Source: Virgisporangium aurantiacum | GTDB taxonomy: Bacteria > Actinomycetota > Actinomycetes > Mycobacteriales > Micromonosporaceae | Reading direction: 5' to 3' | Length of the DNA: 64,000 nucleotides | Assembly: GCF_016863635.1 (NCBI RefSeq) | Contig: NZ_BOPG01000048.1 | Coordinates: forward strand, 1-64,000 | Shown: in pieces, positions 36,583 to 45,081 of the stretch | Layout: every line of letters starts with the position of its first letter | How positions within the stretch are numbered: the first letter of the stretch is position 1 | Program-made: the position numbers and the translations under genes | Notes under the pieces: generated by a model | What the model saw: the letters and a program-made list of their open reading frames with translations, nothing else | The model's database searches: none | What the model was told of the DNA's origin: nothing

Positions 36583-37869
36583 CTAGGCGAACGCCTTCAG
36601 GGCGGTCAGCGCTCGGTCGACGTCGGCCTCGTCGGTGGCGATGCTGGTGCCGAAGCGCACCAGCGCCGTCGGGTAGGGGGTCACGCTGGCCACCACCCGG
36701 TGGCGGTCGCGCAGTTCACGCACGGCGGCGTCGGCCGTCTTGCCACGGACGGTGCAGCACACCACGCCGGCCGACAGCGCCGGTGACCGCGGCGTCACCA
36801 GGGTGACGTGACCGAGGTCCTTGATGCCGTCCTTGAGTCTGGTCGCCAGTTGCTCGGTGCGGTCGGCGATCCGGTCGGCGCCGATGCGGCGGTGCAGGTC
36901 GAACGCGGCGGTGAGCGCCCAGCGGTACTCGAACGTGTGGTAGCCGCCGGGCGTGGCCAGGTCGCCGGGCGGAACCGGCTGCGGGCGTCCGGTGATCCAC
37001 GAGCCGATCGCCGCACGGCTGAACGACGGCACCACCGGCGTGTACCGGTCCCAGCCGGCCTTCGTCCCCCACAGCACGCCGGTACCGCGCGGGCCGAACA
37101 GCCACTTGTGCCCACCCGAGACGAAGAAGTCGACCTTCAGGTCGCCGGGGCGTTCGCGGCGCGCCCCGAACCCGTGCACCGCGTCGACGCACACAAGCGC
37201 CCGCGTACGCGACCGGATCAGGTCGGACATCGCCGCGACGGGCAGGCGCACGCCCGTCCCCGAATGAACCCATGTCAAAGCGACGACCGCGACCTGCGGC
37301 GACAACGCCGCGCCCAACGCGGACAGGATCTCGTCTTCGGTGGCGGTGGCCGGATCGCGGTAGAGCCGGACGCGGCGCACGGTGCATCCGGTGCGGACGG
37401 CGAGCAGTCGCAGGGTCTCGTGGGTGGCGTAGAAATCGTGCTCGGTCGTGAGGATCTCGTCGCCGGGTGCGAGCTTGAGGCCGCTGTACAAGAGGCCCAG
37501 GCCGGCGGTGGTGGAGTCGGTGAACGCGGTTCCGCCCTCGTCGCCGCCGAGGTAGGTGTGCGCGGCCTCGGCGACCTCGGCCTCCAGCCGGCTCTCGTCG
37601 CTGGCGAGGAAGCCGACCGGGTCGCGGTCGAGTTTCGCGGCGAACTCGGTGATCGCCTCCCGCACCGACGCCGGATGGCTGGCGAACACGAAGGCGGCGA
37701 AGTTCGCGTCGGCGCCGCTGAGCGGGAACTGCGCCTTGACGCTGGCCCAGCTCGACGGGTCGAGATCCTTCAAGGCATTGGCGCCCGGGCGGTTCTCTTT
37801 GTCGACGGTGCAGGCGGTGGTGGTGGCGATCAGGGCGGAGGTGGCTATCAATCCACGCCGGGTGACCAT
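36583..37869 (-). CDS. Exported PLP-dependent aminotransferase class V
   Basis: A 428-aa fold-type I PLP enzyme similar to isopenicillin N epimerase and cysteine desulfurase-like proteins. The cofactor lysine is in SGGHKWLFGPRGTG, and the PLP Asp in VCVDAVHGFG. Unusually the N-terminus is a signal: RR at 4-5 and a hydrophobic run ending TTAC at about residue 20, which looks like a Tat-type signal with a weak lipobox. The enzyme is therefore probably outside the membrane. Substrate unknown. It stands alone between convergent and head-to-tail neighbours. Confidence 0.85.
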   Translation of the reverse strand: MVTRRGLIATSALIATTTACTVDKENRPGANALKDLDPSSWASVKAQFPLSGADANFAAFVFASHPASVREAITEFAAKLDRDPVGFLASDESRLEAEVAEAAHTYLGGDEGGTAFTDSTTAGLGLLYSGLKLAPGDEILTTEHDFYATHETLRLLAVRTGCTVRRVRLYRDPATATEDEILSALGAALSPQVAVVALTWVHSGTGVRLPVAAMSDLIRSRTRALVCVDAVHGFGARRERPGDLKVDFFVSGGHKWLFGPRGTGVLWGTKAGWDRYTPVVPSFSRAAIGSWITGRPQPVPPGDLATPGGYHTFEYRWALTAAFDLHRRIGADRIADRTEQLATRLKDGIKDLGHVTLVTPRSPALSAGVVCCTVRGKTADAAVRELRDRHRVVASVTPYPTALVRFGTSIATDEADVDRALTALKAFA

Positions 37870-37887
37870 GCCCTCATCGTGGAGTGG

Positions 37888-38652
37888 TCAGGCCAGCGGT
37901 TCAAGGGCCGGCCGCTTCGGCTCCACCAGGTCACCGGACGACCTGCCGGTGAGGCGCCGCTTGATCCACGGCGCCAGGTGCCGGGTGGCCCAGCGGGCGT
38001 CGGCGGCCCGCGCCCGCGTCCAGCTCAGCCGTTCCGGCGGGGGGACGGCCGCCAGCCAGCCCGGTTCCGCCGGCACACCGAGCGCACCGAGGACGTGGGC
38101 GGCCACCCGGCGGTGACCCCCCGCCGACAGGTGCAACCGGTCGACGCTCCACATGCGGGTGTTGCGGAACGCCTCGTCGCCCCACAGGTCGACCACCAGC
38201 GCACCGTGGCGCTCGGCGGTGGCCGACACCGCACGGTTCATCAGTTCGACGCGCGGACCGACGATGCGACCGCCGGGAAGGCGGGCGGTGATGTCGGCCC
38301 ACCGGAACAGGACCACGTCGGCGCCGGTGGCGCGCAGGTCGCGGACGGTGTCGTCGAACCGCTGGATCAACACCTCCGGCTGGAACCCGCGCCGGAGCGC
38401 GTCGTTGCCACCGGCGGCGAACGTGATCAGGTCGGGCTTCATCGCGACGGCGGCCGGTACCTGCTCTTCGACCACGCGCGGGAACAGGCGACCCCGAACG
38501 GCGAGGTTGGCGTACCGGAACTCGTCGCCGGTCTTGGCCAGCTGAGCTGCCACCAGGTCGGCCCAGCCCCGGTACCCACGGCCGTCTTCATACGGATCGT
38601 CCATGCCCTCGGTGAAACTGTCGCCGAGCGCGACGTAACTGCGCCACCGCAT
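37888..38652 (-). CDS. SGNH/GDSL hydrolase
   Basis: A 254-aa esterase-like hydrolase, likely acting on acyl groups. Block I GDSFTEG supplies the nucleophile Ser, block II is NLAVRG, block III FAAGGNDAL gives the oxyanion Asn, and block V has D-x-x-H (SVDRLHLS). There is no signal peptide. ATG 38652 is chosen for AAGGATG at good spacing; an in-frame Met twelve codons upstream is weaker. Divergent from the Hsp70-like gene. Confidence 0.9.
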   Translation of the reverse strand: MRWRSYVALGDSFTEGMDDPYEDGRGYRGWADLVAAQLAKTGDEFRYANLAVRGRLFPRVVEEQVPAAVAMKPDLITFAAGGNDALRRGFQPEVLIQRFDDTVRDLRATGADVVLFRWADITARLPGGRIVGPRVELMNRAVSATAERHGALVVDLWGDEAFRNTRMWSVDRLHLSAGGHRRVAAHVLGALGVPAEPGWLAAVPPPERLSWTRARAADARWATRHLAPWIKRRLTGRSSGDLVEPKRPALEPLA

Positions 38653-38777
38653 CCGTTCATCCTTACAGCCGGTGGTACAGACCAACACCGGGTTTCCGTG
38701 TGGGCTGCATTACCCGCGTTACCCGCAAGAGGGACACGCTCTGTAACTGCGCAACTGGCGTACGTAGAGTGCGGGTC

Positions 38778-41700
38778 ATGACGGGGGGTGACGGTTTTGT
38801 CCTCGGTGTCGATTTCGGCACGTCGAACACGGTCGCGATGTTGCGCCGGCCCGACGGGCGGGTCACTCCGTTGCTCTTCGACGGCACGCCCGTGCTGCCG
38901 TCGGCCGTGTTCGCGGCGCCCGACGGCACGCTGTTCGTCGGCCGGGACGCCCTGCACCACGGCCGGCACCGGCCGGACGGTCTCGAACCGAACCCGAAAC
39001 GGCGCATCGACGACGGAACCGTGCTGCTCAGCGGCGTCGGCTGCGCGGTGCCCGATCTGGTCGGCGCGGTGCTCGGCCGGGTGGCCGACGAGGCGACCCG
39101 CGTCGCCGGCCACCGCCCGGAGACGCTGGTGCTGTCGCACCCGGCCGGCTGGGGGCCGGTCCGCCGGCTGACGCTGAGCGACGCGGCCGACGCTGTGGGG
39201 CTGCCGCAGCCGGTGTTCGTGCCGGAACCGGTGGCGGCGGCGATGTACTTCACGTCGGTGCTGCGCGGCAGCGTGCCGGCGGGCGCCGCCCTGCTCGTCT
39301 ACGACCTCGGCGCCGGCACGTTCGACGTCACCGTGCTGCGCGCCGGCTCCTCGTTCGAGGTCCTCGGCAGCGACGGCCTCGACGACGTCGGCGGCCTGGA
39401 CGTCGACGCCGCCGTGGTCGCCTGGCTGCGCGACCAGTACGACGACGCCACCTGGGAACGGCTGACCCGACCGGTGTCGGACGAGGACCGCCGGCTCCGG
39501 CTGGACCTGTGGGCGGAGGCCCGGGTCGCCAAGGAGATGCTGTCGCGCACCGCGGCCGTGCTGATGCGCCCGCCGCTGCTCGACCAGGAGATCCCGCTGA
39601 CGCTCGCCGAGTTCGAGCGGATCACCCAGCCGCTGATCGACCGCACCGTCCGCACTGCACAGGGCCTGGCCCGCTACTGCGCGGTGACGGCGGCGCAGGT
39701 GCTGCTCGTGGGCGGGTCCAGCCGCATCCCGCTGGTGGCGACGGCGCTGCACCGGGCATTCGGTGTCGCGCCGACGGTCACCGAGCAGCCCGAGACCGTC
39801 GTGGCCGAGGGCTGCGTGTTCGCGCCCGTCGTCCCCCCGCCGAATCCACCGGCCACCGCTCTGATCCAGGGCGACCACGACCCGGTCGCGCTGAGCACCG
39901 TGCTCCCGATCGGCGCCGGCCTGACCACCGAACCCTTCACCGGCGACTTCGAACCGGCTCCCGGCGCGCTACCGGCCGCGCCGCTCGGTCGCAGCGTGCT
40001 GCCGGCGGTGCCCAGCCAGGGCGGCGCGCCCGCACCAGCATCAGCGCCGTCGCCGCTGTCGCCGGCACCATTGCCGTCGCCGTCGCCGGCACCGTCCCCG
40101 GGAGCCGCGCCGAGCGCCCGATTGCGGACCGCATCGGTCGCGACGCTGCCGGCCAGCGCACTTCCGCCGGGCACGATCCCGGAGGCCCGCGCCGGCGAAG
40201 CAAGCGTGGCGACCGGATTGTTGTGGCCACCGCTGCCGCCCACCATCGCGTCGCATCCGTTGGCGGCCACCCCCGAGTCGACGGCCGACACCGCGCGGTT
40301 GATCCCCGCCACGCAGGGCACGCCCCGCAACGCCGGCCCGGCTCGCCAGATGAGCCTCGGACCGACGACAGCGCCCAACCGGAACTGGCCGAGCCTCACG
40401 CCCCCGCGGGACGACCCGGGCACCCCCGAGAAGCGGCCGGCCAGCACCGGCGGCAAGTCCACCTCGCCCGCAAAGCCGCCGCCTCCCCCGCCGGACTCCC
40501 CGGCCCCGCTCGGCTCCCCGGAGGCTCTATCGGCCCCGATGGCACCCTCGGCTCCCCCAGCGCCGTCGGCGGCGTCGGCTCCCCCGGCCGCGCTGGACTC
40601 ACCGGCCTGGCCGGCCTGGCAGGCGGCGTCGGCTCCCGCGGCCCCGCCGGACTCCCCGGCCCGGCCAGCACCGTCGGATCCCCCGGCCCCGCCCGACCCC
40701 CCGACCTGGCCAGCAGCATCCGCTCCCGCAACCCCACCCGACCCCCCGACCTGGCCCGCAGCGTCCGCCCCCGCGGCCCCGGCGGACTCCCCGACCTGGC
40801 CTGCAGCGTCGGCTCCCCCGGCCCCGCCGGGACCGCCGGTGGTGCCGCGGCAGGCGCGGCCGGTGCGAGCGGCGGCGTCGGTCGAGGCCGAGCCGGCGCC
40901 ACCGACGCGAGGGCGGTCGGCGCAGCGGGGCCAGGCACAACAGGGCCAGGCACAAGAGGGCCAGGAACAGCCGGGGCAGTCACAGCAGGAGCAGTCACAG
41001 CAGGGCCGGGCACAACAGGGCGAGGCACGGCGGGCACAGCAAGGCCAGACACAGCAAGGCCAGGCACAGGAGGGCCAGGCGCGGGTACGGTCGGCGCGGC
41101 GGGGGCGGGCGCGGGTGGCGATCGCGCTGTTGTCGGTCGTTGTGTTGCTTGCGGCAGCGGCGGTCACGTTGATTGTCACGGTGCCGACCGGGCGGGACCG
41201 GTTCGGGGCCACGTCGCCGTCGGCCGGGCCGGCGTTTCCGACGTGGGCGGTGCGGTACGCGGACTCGCTCGCCACGCAGCGGGGCTGGTCGGCGACGGCA
41301 GATCTGAACGAGAAGGTCGAGTGTGTCTTCCGGAACGGGCGGCTCGAGATCGATATGCGCAAGGGTGGCATTTTCCGCTGCCCCGGCCAGCGCGACGAGC
41401 TCACCGACTTCGCCCTGCGGATGGACGTGTTCCTGCTCGACGGGCAGGCCTGCGCCGGCATCTGGTTCCGGCGCGGCACGCACGAGGGTGGCAAGGATTC
41501 CAGCTACGTGCTGAAGATCTGCCGCACCGAACTGGTTCTCGGGCATCATCATGCCGACGGGAACATCGCCGAGTTTGCCCGGTTCCGGATCGACGAGTTG
41601 GGCACCGGCACGCGGTCGGTGGTCGGGCTGGCGGTCCGAGGTGGCGACATCTCCCTGTACCTGGACGACAGGTTCGTCGGCGCGCACCATGATGCGGCCT

Positions 41701-41795
41701 TCGCCGACGGGCGGGTGGCGCTCGGCATCGCGGTCGCCCGTGATCTCGGCGCCGGGCGGGTCGGATTCAGCAACATCGAACTCCGCACGCCGTAG
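38778..41795 (+). CDS. Hsp70-like ATPase fused to a transmembrane segment and exported C-terminal domain
   Basis: A 1005-aa chimera. Residues about 8-355 form an Hsp70/actin-type ATPase (GVDFGTSNTV, LLVYDLGAGTFDVTVL, LLVGGSSRIPLV). There is no substrate-binding domain. A Pro/Ala/Ser-rich linker (about 356-690) and a Gln-rich repeat (QQGQ, about 710-775) follow, then one membrane helix (about 779-801) and a 185-residue extracellular region that looks beta-rich (NGRLEIDMRKGGIFRC, GIWFRRGTHEG, LYLDDRFVG) like a concanavalin-type fold. A role linking cytoplasmic ATP state to the wall is inference. ATG 38778 lies after GCGGGTC. Confidence 0.85.
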   Translation: MTGGDGFVLGVDFGTSNTVAMLRRPDGRVTPLLFDGTPVLPSAVFAAPDGTLFVGRDALHHGRHRPDGLEPNPKRRIDDGTVLLSGVGCAVPDLVGAVLGRVADEATRVAGHRPETLVLSHPAGWGPVRRLTLSDAADAVGLPQPVFVPEPVAAAMYFTSVLRGSVPAGAALLVYDLGAGTFDVTVLRAGSSFEVLGSDGLDDVGGLDVDAAVVAWLRDQYDDATWERLTRPVSDEDRRLRLDLWAEARVAKEMLSRTAAVLMRPPLLDQEIPLTLAEFERITQPLIDRTVRTAQGLARYCAVTAAQVLLVGGSSRIPLVATALHRAFGVAPTVTEQPETVVAEGCVFAPVVPPPNPPATALIQGDHDPVALSTVLPIGAGLTTEPFTGDFEPAPGALPAAPLGRSVLPAVPSQGGAPAPASAPSPLSPAPLPSPSPAPSPGAAPSARLRTASVATLPASALPPGTIPEARAGEASVATGLLWPPLPPTIASHPLAATPESTADTARLIPATQGTPRNAGPARQMSLGPTTAPNRNWPSLTPPRDDPGTPEKRPASTGGKSTSPAKPPPPPPDSPAPLGSPEALSAPMAPSAPPAPSAASAPPAALDSPAWPAWQAASAPAAPPDSPARPAPSDPPAPPDPPTWPAASAPATPPDPPTWPAASAPAAPADSPTWPAASAPPAPPGPPVVPRQARPVRAAASVEAEPAPPTRGRSAQRGQAQQGQAQEGQEQPGQSQQEQSQQGRAQQGEARRAQQGQTQQGQAQEGQARVRSARRGRARVAIALLSVVVLLAAAAVTLIVTVPTGRDRFGATSPSAGPAFPTWAVRYADSLATQRGWSATADLNEKVECVFRNGRLEIDMRKGGIFRCPGQRDELTDFALRMDVFLLDGQACAGIWFRRGTHEGGKDSSYVLKICRTELVLGHHHADGNIAEFARFRIDELGTGTRSVVGLAVRGGDISLYLDDRFVGAHHDAAFADGRVALGIAVARDLGAGRVGFSNIELRTP

Positions 41796-41817
41796 GAGCG
41801 TTGGCTACGCTTGGCGG

Positions 41818-42084
41818 GTGCTCCAGGCATTGAGCACCCTCGTGGCGGGCTGCTGGCCGGCCAACGACATGGTGTCCCTCACCGCGATCGCGGCCATCGC
41901 CGTGCTCGCGGTCCTGGCCGCCGGCGCTCTGCGCCGGGCCGCCGTTGTCGGCGGCAACGCGAACGGGCCACGCACGGCGGTGGTGGTCGCTCCGGGGTGG
42001 ACGCACGGCGTCCCCCGGCATTCTGATCCGGACGCGGCCGGAAGGCCGCGGCCGCGCGCGCCCACCGCGAGCCCGGCCGCGTAG
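41818..42084 (+). CDS. DUF6412-type small membrane protein
   Basis: An 88-aa protein with one or two hydrophobic segments (about 17-45) and a C-terminal motif VPRHSDPDAAGRPRPRAP that I associate with the DUF6412 family found next to a short YidC in Micromonosporaceae. It starts with GTG 41818; an internal ATG at 41869 is possible. It lies just before the short yidC, suggesting joint expression. Function unknown. Confidence 0.72.
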   Translation: MLQALSTLVAGCWPANDMVSLTAIAAIAVLAVLAAGALRRAAVVGGNANGPRTAVVVAPGWTHGVPRHSDPDAAGRPRPRAPTASPAA

Positions 42085-42161
42085 CAGCCGCCCGACCTCG
42101 ACAAAACCGCGCCTGCCGCGCGGCCTCCCGTGCTGTCCAGCCGACAACCCGGAGGTTCGCG

Positions 42162-42812
42162 ATGTCTTTGACCATGCCCTCGTTCGCGCCGCTCGACGCG
42201 GCCACCAACGTTGCCTACGACCTGCTCGCCGCGCTGACCGCGGCGCTCTCACCGATCGACGGCGGCGCCGCCACCGTGATCGCGATCGTGCTGTTCACCG
42301 CGCTGGTGCGGCTCGCGCTGGTGCCGCTGTCGAAGCGGCAGGTGCGGGCGCAGAAGGCGCAGACCGCGCTGCTTCCGCGCCTGCGCGAACTGCAACAGAA
42401 GCACCGGTCGGAGCCGGACCGGCTGCGCACCGAAATGACCAACCTGTACGCCGAGTCGGGCACCAGTCCGCTCGCTCCGTTCCTGCCGGCGCTGCTGCAG
42501 GCGCCGGCGTTCATCGTGCTGTACCACGTGTTCACCGGCACCGGGGCGCTGCTGTCGGCGACGCTGTTCGGCATTCCGCTGACCGCGCACGGGCTCGCGG
42601 CGGGATGGCTGCTCGTCGCGCTGGTGGGCGGGCTGCTGGCGGTGGCCACGGTGTCGGCGCTGCGAACACTCCGGGCCGGGCAACCCCGGTGGACGCTGGC
42701 ACTGCCGTACCTCACGGTGGTGCCGGCGGTGGTAATGCCGGTTGCGGCCGGCGTCTATCTGCTGACGTCGGTGACATGGACGGCCGTGGAACAGGTGGTG
42801 CTCAGGCGCTAG
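42162..42812 (+). CDS. Short YidC/Oxa1/Alb3 family membrane insertase
   Basis: A 216-aa homologue of the membrane insertase, shorter than the origin-operon YidC. The conserved core is FTALVRLALVPLSKRQVRAQKAQ, LYAESGTSPLAPFLPALLQAPAF and about five hydrophobic segments. It is a second YidC in this window, probably a specialised insertase. The stop shares CTAG with the stop of a convergent 49-aa gene. Confidence 0.88.
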   Translation: MSLTMPSFAPLDAATNVAYDLLAALTAALSPIDGGAATVIAIVLFTALVRLALVPLSKRQVRAQKAQTALLPRLRELQQKHRSEPDRLRTEMTNLYAESGTSPLAPFLPALLQAPAFIVLYHVFTGTGALLSATLFGIPLTAHGLAAGWLLVALVGGLLAVATVSALRTLRAGQPRWTLALPYLTVVPAVVMPVAAGVYLLTSVTWTAVEQVVLRR

Positions 42813-42958
42813 TCCTCGGGCACGGATACCTGCCGCTGGCGGCGGCGATCGGCTTCGAGCATGCCGTCGCGGACGGCCAACCGGATCACCCAGTAGAAGC
42901 CATACAGCGCGATTGCGGTGAAGATCAGACCGAGGAGAGAAGCAAGCGCCGAGCCCAT
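42809..42958 (-). CDS. 49-aa small membrane protein
   Basis: A short gene with one hydrophobic helix (MGSALASLLGLIFTAIALYG, then FYWVIRLAVRDGML) and a basic C-terminal tail (EADRRRQRQ). Its frame has a strong codon bias and TAG ends it inside the yidC stop palindrome. There is no clear Shine-Dalgarno, and the ATG at 42958 is the only sensible start. Function unknown. Confidence 0.65.
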   Translation of the reverse strand: MGSALASLLGLIFTAIALYGFYWVIRLAVRDGMLEADRRRQRQVSVPED

Positions 42959-43341
42959 CACTCGACGGTAATCGCCCGGCCGCGAGCTGTCATGCTCAAT
43001 GCTGTTCGCGGCCGGCTCGGTTTGCGGTGATCGATGGCTTCGGCCCGGTGACTGAATGACCCGTTTGGTCTAAATATCACGATGCACGAATTGCCACGGC
43101 CGTTCGTCGGCCGGTGCTCCATCGGCGACATCGAGTTCGGCGCCAAACCTCAAGCGCACAGGCGACCCCGTCCACACTCGATCAGCACGGCGACGCCGCA
43201 GAAGTCAATGAAGCGACGGTGATCACCGCCAATGCGTCGACGGCGCATGCACGGCCGCTGGTTCAGCGTCTCCGGTGACCACCGGCCGGCAGATCCCCGA
43301 CATCCGCACGAACCCGAGCCCGATTTGGGTATTTTGAGGCC
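42959..43341. other. 383-bp gap with no gene found
   Basis: Between the small membrane protein and the GvpU-like gene I see no frame with a good start or bias. A palindrome-like TATTTTGAGGCC lies just upstream of the next gene and may be part of its promoter. Confidence 0.5.
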
Positions 43342-43800
43342 ATGACAGTATATTTGGCCGAGCCCGAAGCCCAGATCGAGGCACCGCTGGACACTGTCCT
43401 GCTACTCATGGTCGAGGGAATCAACAGCCTGGTAAACCCGATCCAGGACGGCTCACCCATCAACCTGTTCGTACGCGGCATCCTGCTGAGCGGCCAGATC
43501 ATCCCCGACTGGCAATGGTTCGAGGAGCAGGCCAACCTGAACCCGGGCGCCCCCGAGGCCATGATCGCCGAAATCCTGAAGGAGAAGCGCGACCGGGTCC
43601 GCCACCTCCGCGATCGCGGTCCGACCGACTTGACGCCGGAGCAGCACGAGGAGGCGCTGGCCCAGCCGGCGTTCATTCACCTGAAGAACTGCCGGGTGTT
43701 CATGCCGCAGCCGGTGCCGTCGAGCGGAGACTTGTACTGGCGGGGCAGGCTGGCCGACATCTCGGGATGGTCCTACGGCCAACTCATCCCGTCGACCTGA
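43342..43800 (+). CDS. GvpU-like gas vesicle accessory family protein
   Basis: A 152-aa protein whose C-terminal half (FIHLKNCRVFM, then LYWRGRLADISGWSYGQL) follows the pattern I recall for GvpU. No other gas vesicle gene is in the window, so it is an orphan with unproven role. The first about 60 residues look like a partly helical N-terminus with a signal-like stretch (LLMVEGINSLV). Base use is slightly lower in GC than in neighbours. Confidence 0.5.
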   Translation: MTVYLAEPEAQIEAPLDTVLLLMVEGINSLVNPIQDGSPINLFVRGILLSGQIIPDWQWFEEQANLNPGAPEAMIAEILKEKRDRVRHLRDRGPTDLTPEQHEEALAQPAFIHLKNCRVFMPQPVPSSGDLYWRGRLADISGWSYGQLIPST

Positions 43801-43863
43801 TCCACGACGATCGCGGGCGCCTCTTCAACAAGGCGGGCACGGAGGTACGTAATCGCGGTCGAA

Positions 43864-44046
43864 TTACGTATGTGAGTGCCCGGTATTGCGTCGTCCTTGT
43901 CGCGACGCCTTACGCGCCGCGTCCGGGATCTTGATCCTTCGCTGCACGCTTGAGCCGGCCAGCGTCGGCCTCCTTCGAAAGGCCGGGGTGTTGCCTTGGA
44001 AGAGAGCGACGATGGCGGTGTGGTCGAAGACGCGGGTCTCGATCAC
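43864..44046 (-). pseudogene. Broken PIN-domain toxin remnant
   Basis: The first 23 codons read like the start of a PIN ribonuclease toxin (VIETRVFDHTAIVALFQGN; the Asp of FDHT is the usual acid). After NTPAF the frame becomes basic nonsense with no further PIN motifs and stops at 43864. The GTG at 44046 overlaps the antitoxin stop by 4 bp, as in an intact toxin-antitoxin operon, so it is a 3'-deleted or frameshifted toxin. Confidence 0.6.
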
Positions 44047-44219
44047 GCGGCGGGCTTGCCGTAATAGCGGCGGATCTCCTCGTCACGCCGGGCTAGCTCG
44101 GCGTCGAACTCCGCCTGCTCCTCTGGAGTGGTCTCCGGCAAACGTTCCCACCCCAGCGCGACACGCAGGCGTTCGGCACTGGCACTGGGCTCTGTGCGCT
44201 CCGACGACGGCTGGCTCAT
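44043..44219 (-). CDS. Antitoxin-like small protein of a PIN toxin pair
   Basis: A 58-aa acidic helical protein (MSQPSSERTEPSASAERLRV, ending DEEIRRYYGKPAA) in the size and arrangement of a VapB-type antitoxin C-terminal segment; there is no clear DNA-binding ribbon at the N-terminus. It overlaps the truncated PIN gene by 4 bp. Its function is probably lost with the toxin. Confidence 0.55.
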   Translation of the reverse strand: MSQPSSERTEPSASAERLRVALGWERLPETTPEEQAEFDAELARRDEEIRRYYGKPAA

Positions 44220-44391
44220 AGATAGACGGTATCAACGCAGGGTGGTGCTCGGTGACCTCGAAACGGTCGGCCCCATCGGCCAGGTCCCGCTGATCGTGAC
44301 ACTCCTCCACCCTGACCGTCCTGTCTGCCGTCGACCCACCTGCAAGGGAGCAGGCGGGCGCTAGCGCCACCGCGACGACGAAACTGTGACA

Positions 44392-44503
44392 GACCACTCC
44401 ACGATCCGGCTCACGGCCGACACCTACGGACACGTCCTGCCAGCACCGGGCGCGCAACGCCGCCGAGGCAACGGATCGCCTGCTCGGAGAGGAGCCAGCC
44501 TGA
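44392..44503 (+). pseudogene. Integrase (tyrosine recombinase) C-terminal remnant
   Basis: HSTIRLTADTYGHVLP (44395-44442) is the catalytic Tyr motif of phage-type tyrosine recombinases (Tyr in ADTYGH). The normal continuation NAAEATDRLLGEE is in another frame (44450-44503), so a frameshift breaks it. No upstream integrase sequence is recognisable. It lies 58 bp from the 3' end of tRNA-Ala, a classic integration target. Confidence 0.8.
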
Positions 44504-44560
44504 CGGCTTGGCTGTACGAATGGCTGCACCCGGCCCTAGACCAGACCAAGTATCGCCTCG

Positions 44561-44633
44561 TGGAGACGAGGGGACTTGAACCCCTAACCCCTGCCTTGCA
44601 AAGGCAGTGCTCTGCCAGTTGAGCTACGCCCCC
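44561..44633 (-). tRNA. tRNA-Ala (anticodon TGC)
   Basis: A 73-nt cloverleaf on the minus strand. The acceptor GGGGGCG pairs with CGTCTCC through two G-T pairs, the anticodon loop is TTTGCAA (TGC, reads GCN) and the T loop is GTTCAAGT. CCA is not encoded. Conserved position next to gyrA and tRNA-Ile. Confidence 0.97.
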
Positions 44634-44730
44634 GGTGGCAACCGTGCCAGAACTCCAGCACCGTTACCGGTCAATGATCGCTCGGCCGCCACCCAACGGC
44701 AATCGGCCGCTGCGGCAGTGGAGAACCGGA

Positions 44731-44859
44731 CTAGCGCAGGTCGGGAGCGGTGGTGGCCTCGTGCCAGAGGGCGCGCTCCTCGTTGGCCGAGCGCACCTTG
44801 CGGAACACCACTGCGGCTACTCCGAGCACGCCAGCAACGATGAGAAGCTTCTTCAGCAT
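44731..44859 (-). CDS. DLW-39 family small protein
   Basis: A 42-aa protein between the tRNA-Ala and tRNA-Ile genes: an N-terminal hydrophobic helix (MLKKLLIVAGVLGVAAVVF) then a basic segment and EERALWHEATTAPDLR, the variant of the DLW motif. The family is conserved at this spot in actinomycetes; function unknown. ATG 44859 has GGAG upstream. Confidence 0.85.
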   Translation of the reverse strand: MLKKLLIVAGVLGVAAVVFRKVRSANEERALWHEATTAPDLR

Positions 44860-44883
44860 GGCGTGTCTCCTCAAGGATTCAAC

Positions 44884-44960
44884 TGGTGGGGCTAGATGGA
44901 ATCGAACCATCGACCTCAGAGTTATCAGCTCTGCGCTCTAACCGACTGAGCTATAGCCCC
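44884..44960 (-). tRNA. tRNA-Ile (anticodon GAT), with encoded CCA
   Basis: Mature body 44887-44960 (74 nt) with CCA at 44884-44886. Acceptor GGGGCTA pairs with TAGCCCC, anticodon loop CTGATAA gives GAT, T loop GTTCGATT. It lies downstream of the DUF3566 gene, the usual gyrA neighbour. Confidence 0.98.
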
Positions 44961-45040
44961 GAAGCACTCTCAGCAGCGACGAGCAAGGTTACCGCACGCC
45001 CCCCGCACGCCTCAAACCGGTATCCCGTCCGGCAATCTTG

Positions 45041-45065
45041 AAGGCCCACGCGATCGGCGGGCCTT
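45041..45065 (-). terminator. Hairpin after the gyrB-gyrA-DUF3566 transcript
   Basis: AAGGCCC and GGGCCTT form a 7-bp stem around an 11-nt loop, 17 bp after the DUF3566 stop and 81 bp before tRNA-Ile. Confidence 0.6.
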
Positions 45066-45081
45066 CACTATCGACGAGGGG

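Noticed and set aside
40910..41080. Repeated GGCCAGGCACA-like units resembling a repeat array
   Set aside because: In-frame QQGQ coding in the Hsp70-like gene, no spacers.
44635..44895. 86-codon plus-strand frame between the tRNA genes
   Set aside because: Opposite to the recognised DLW-39 gene and overlapping tRNA-Ile.
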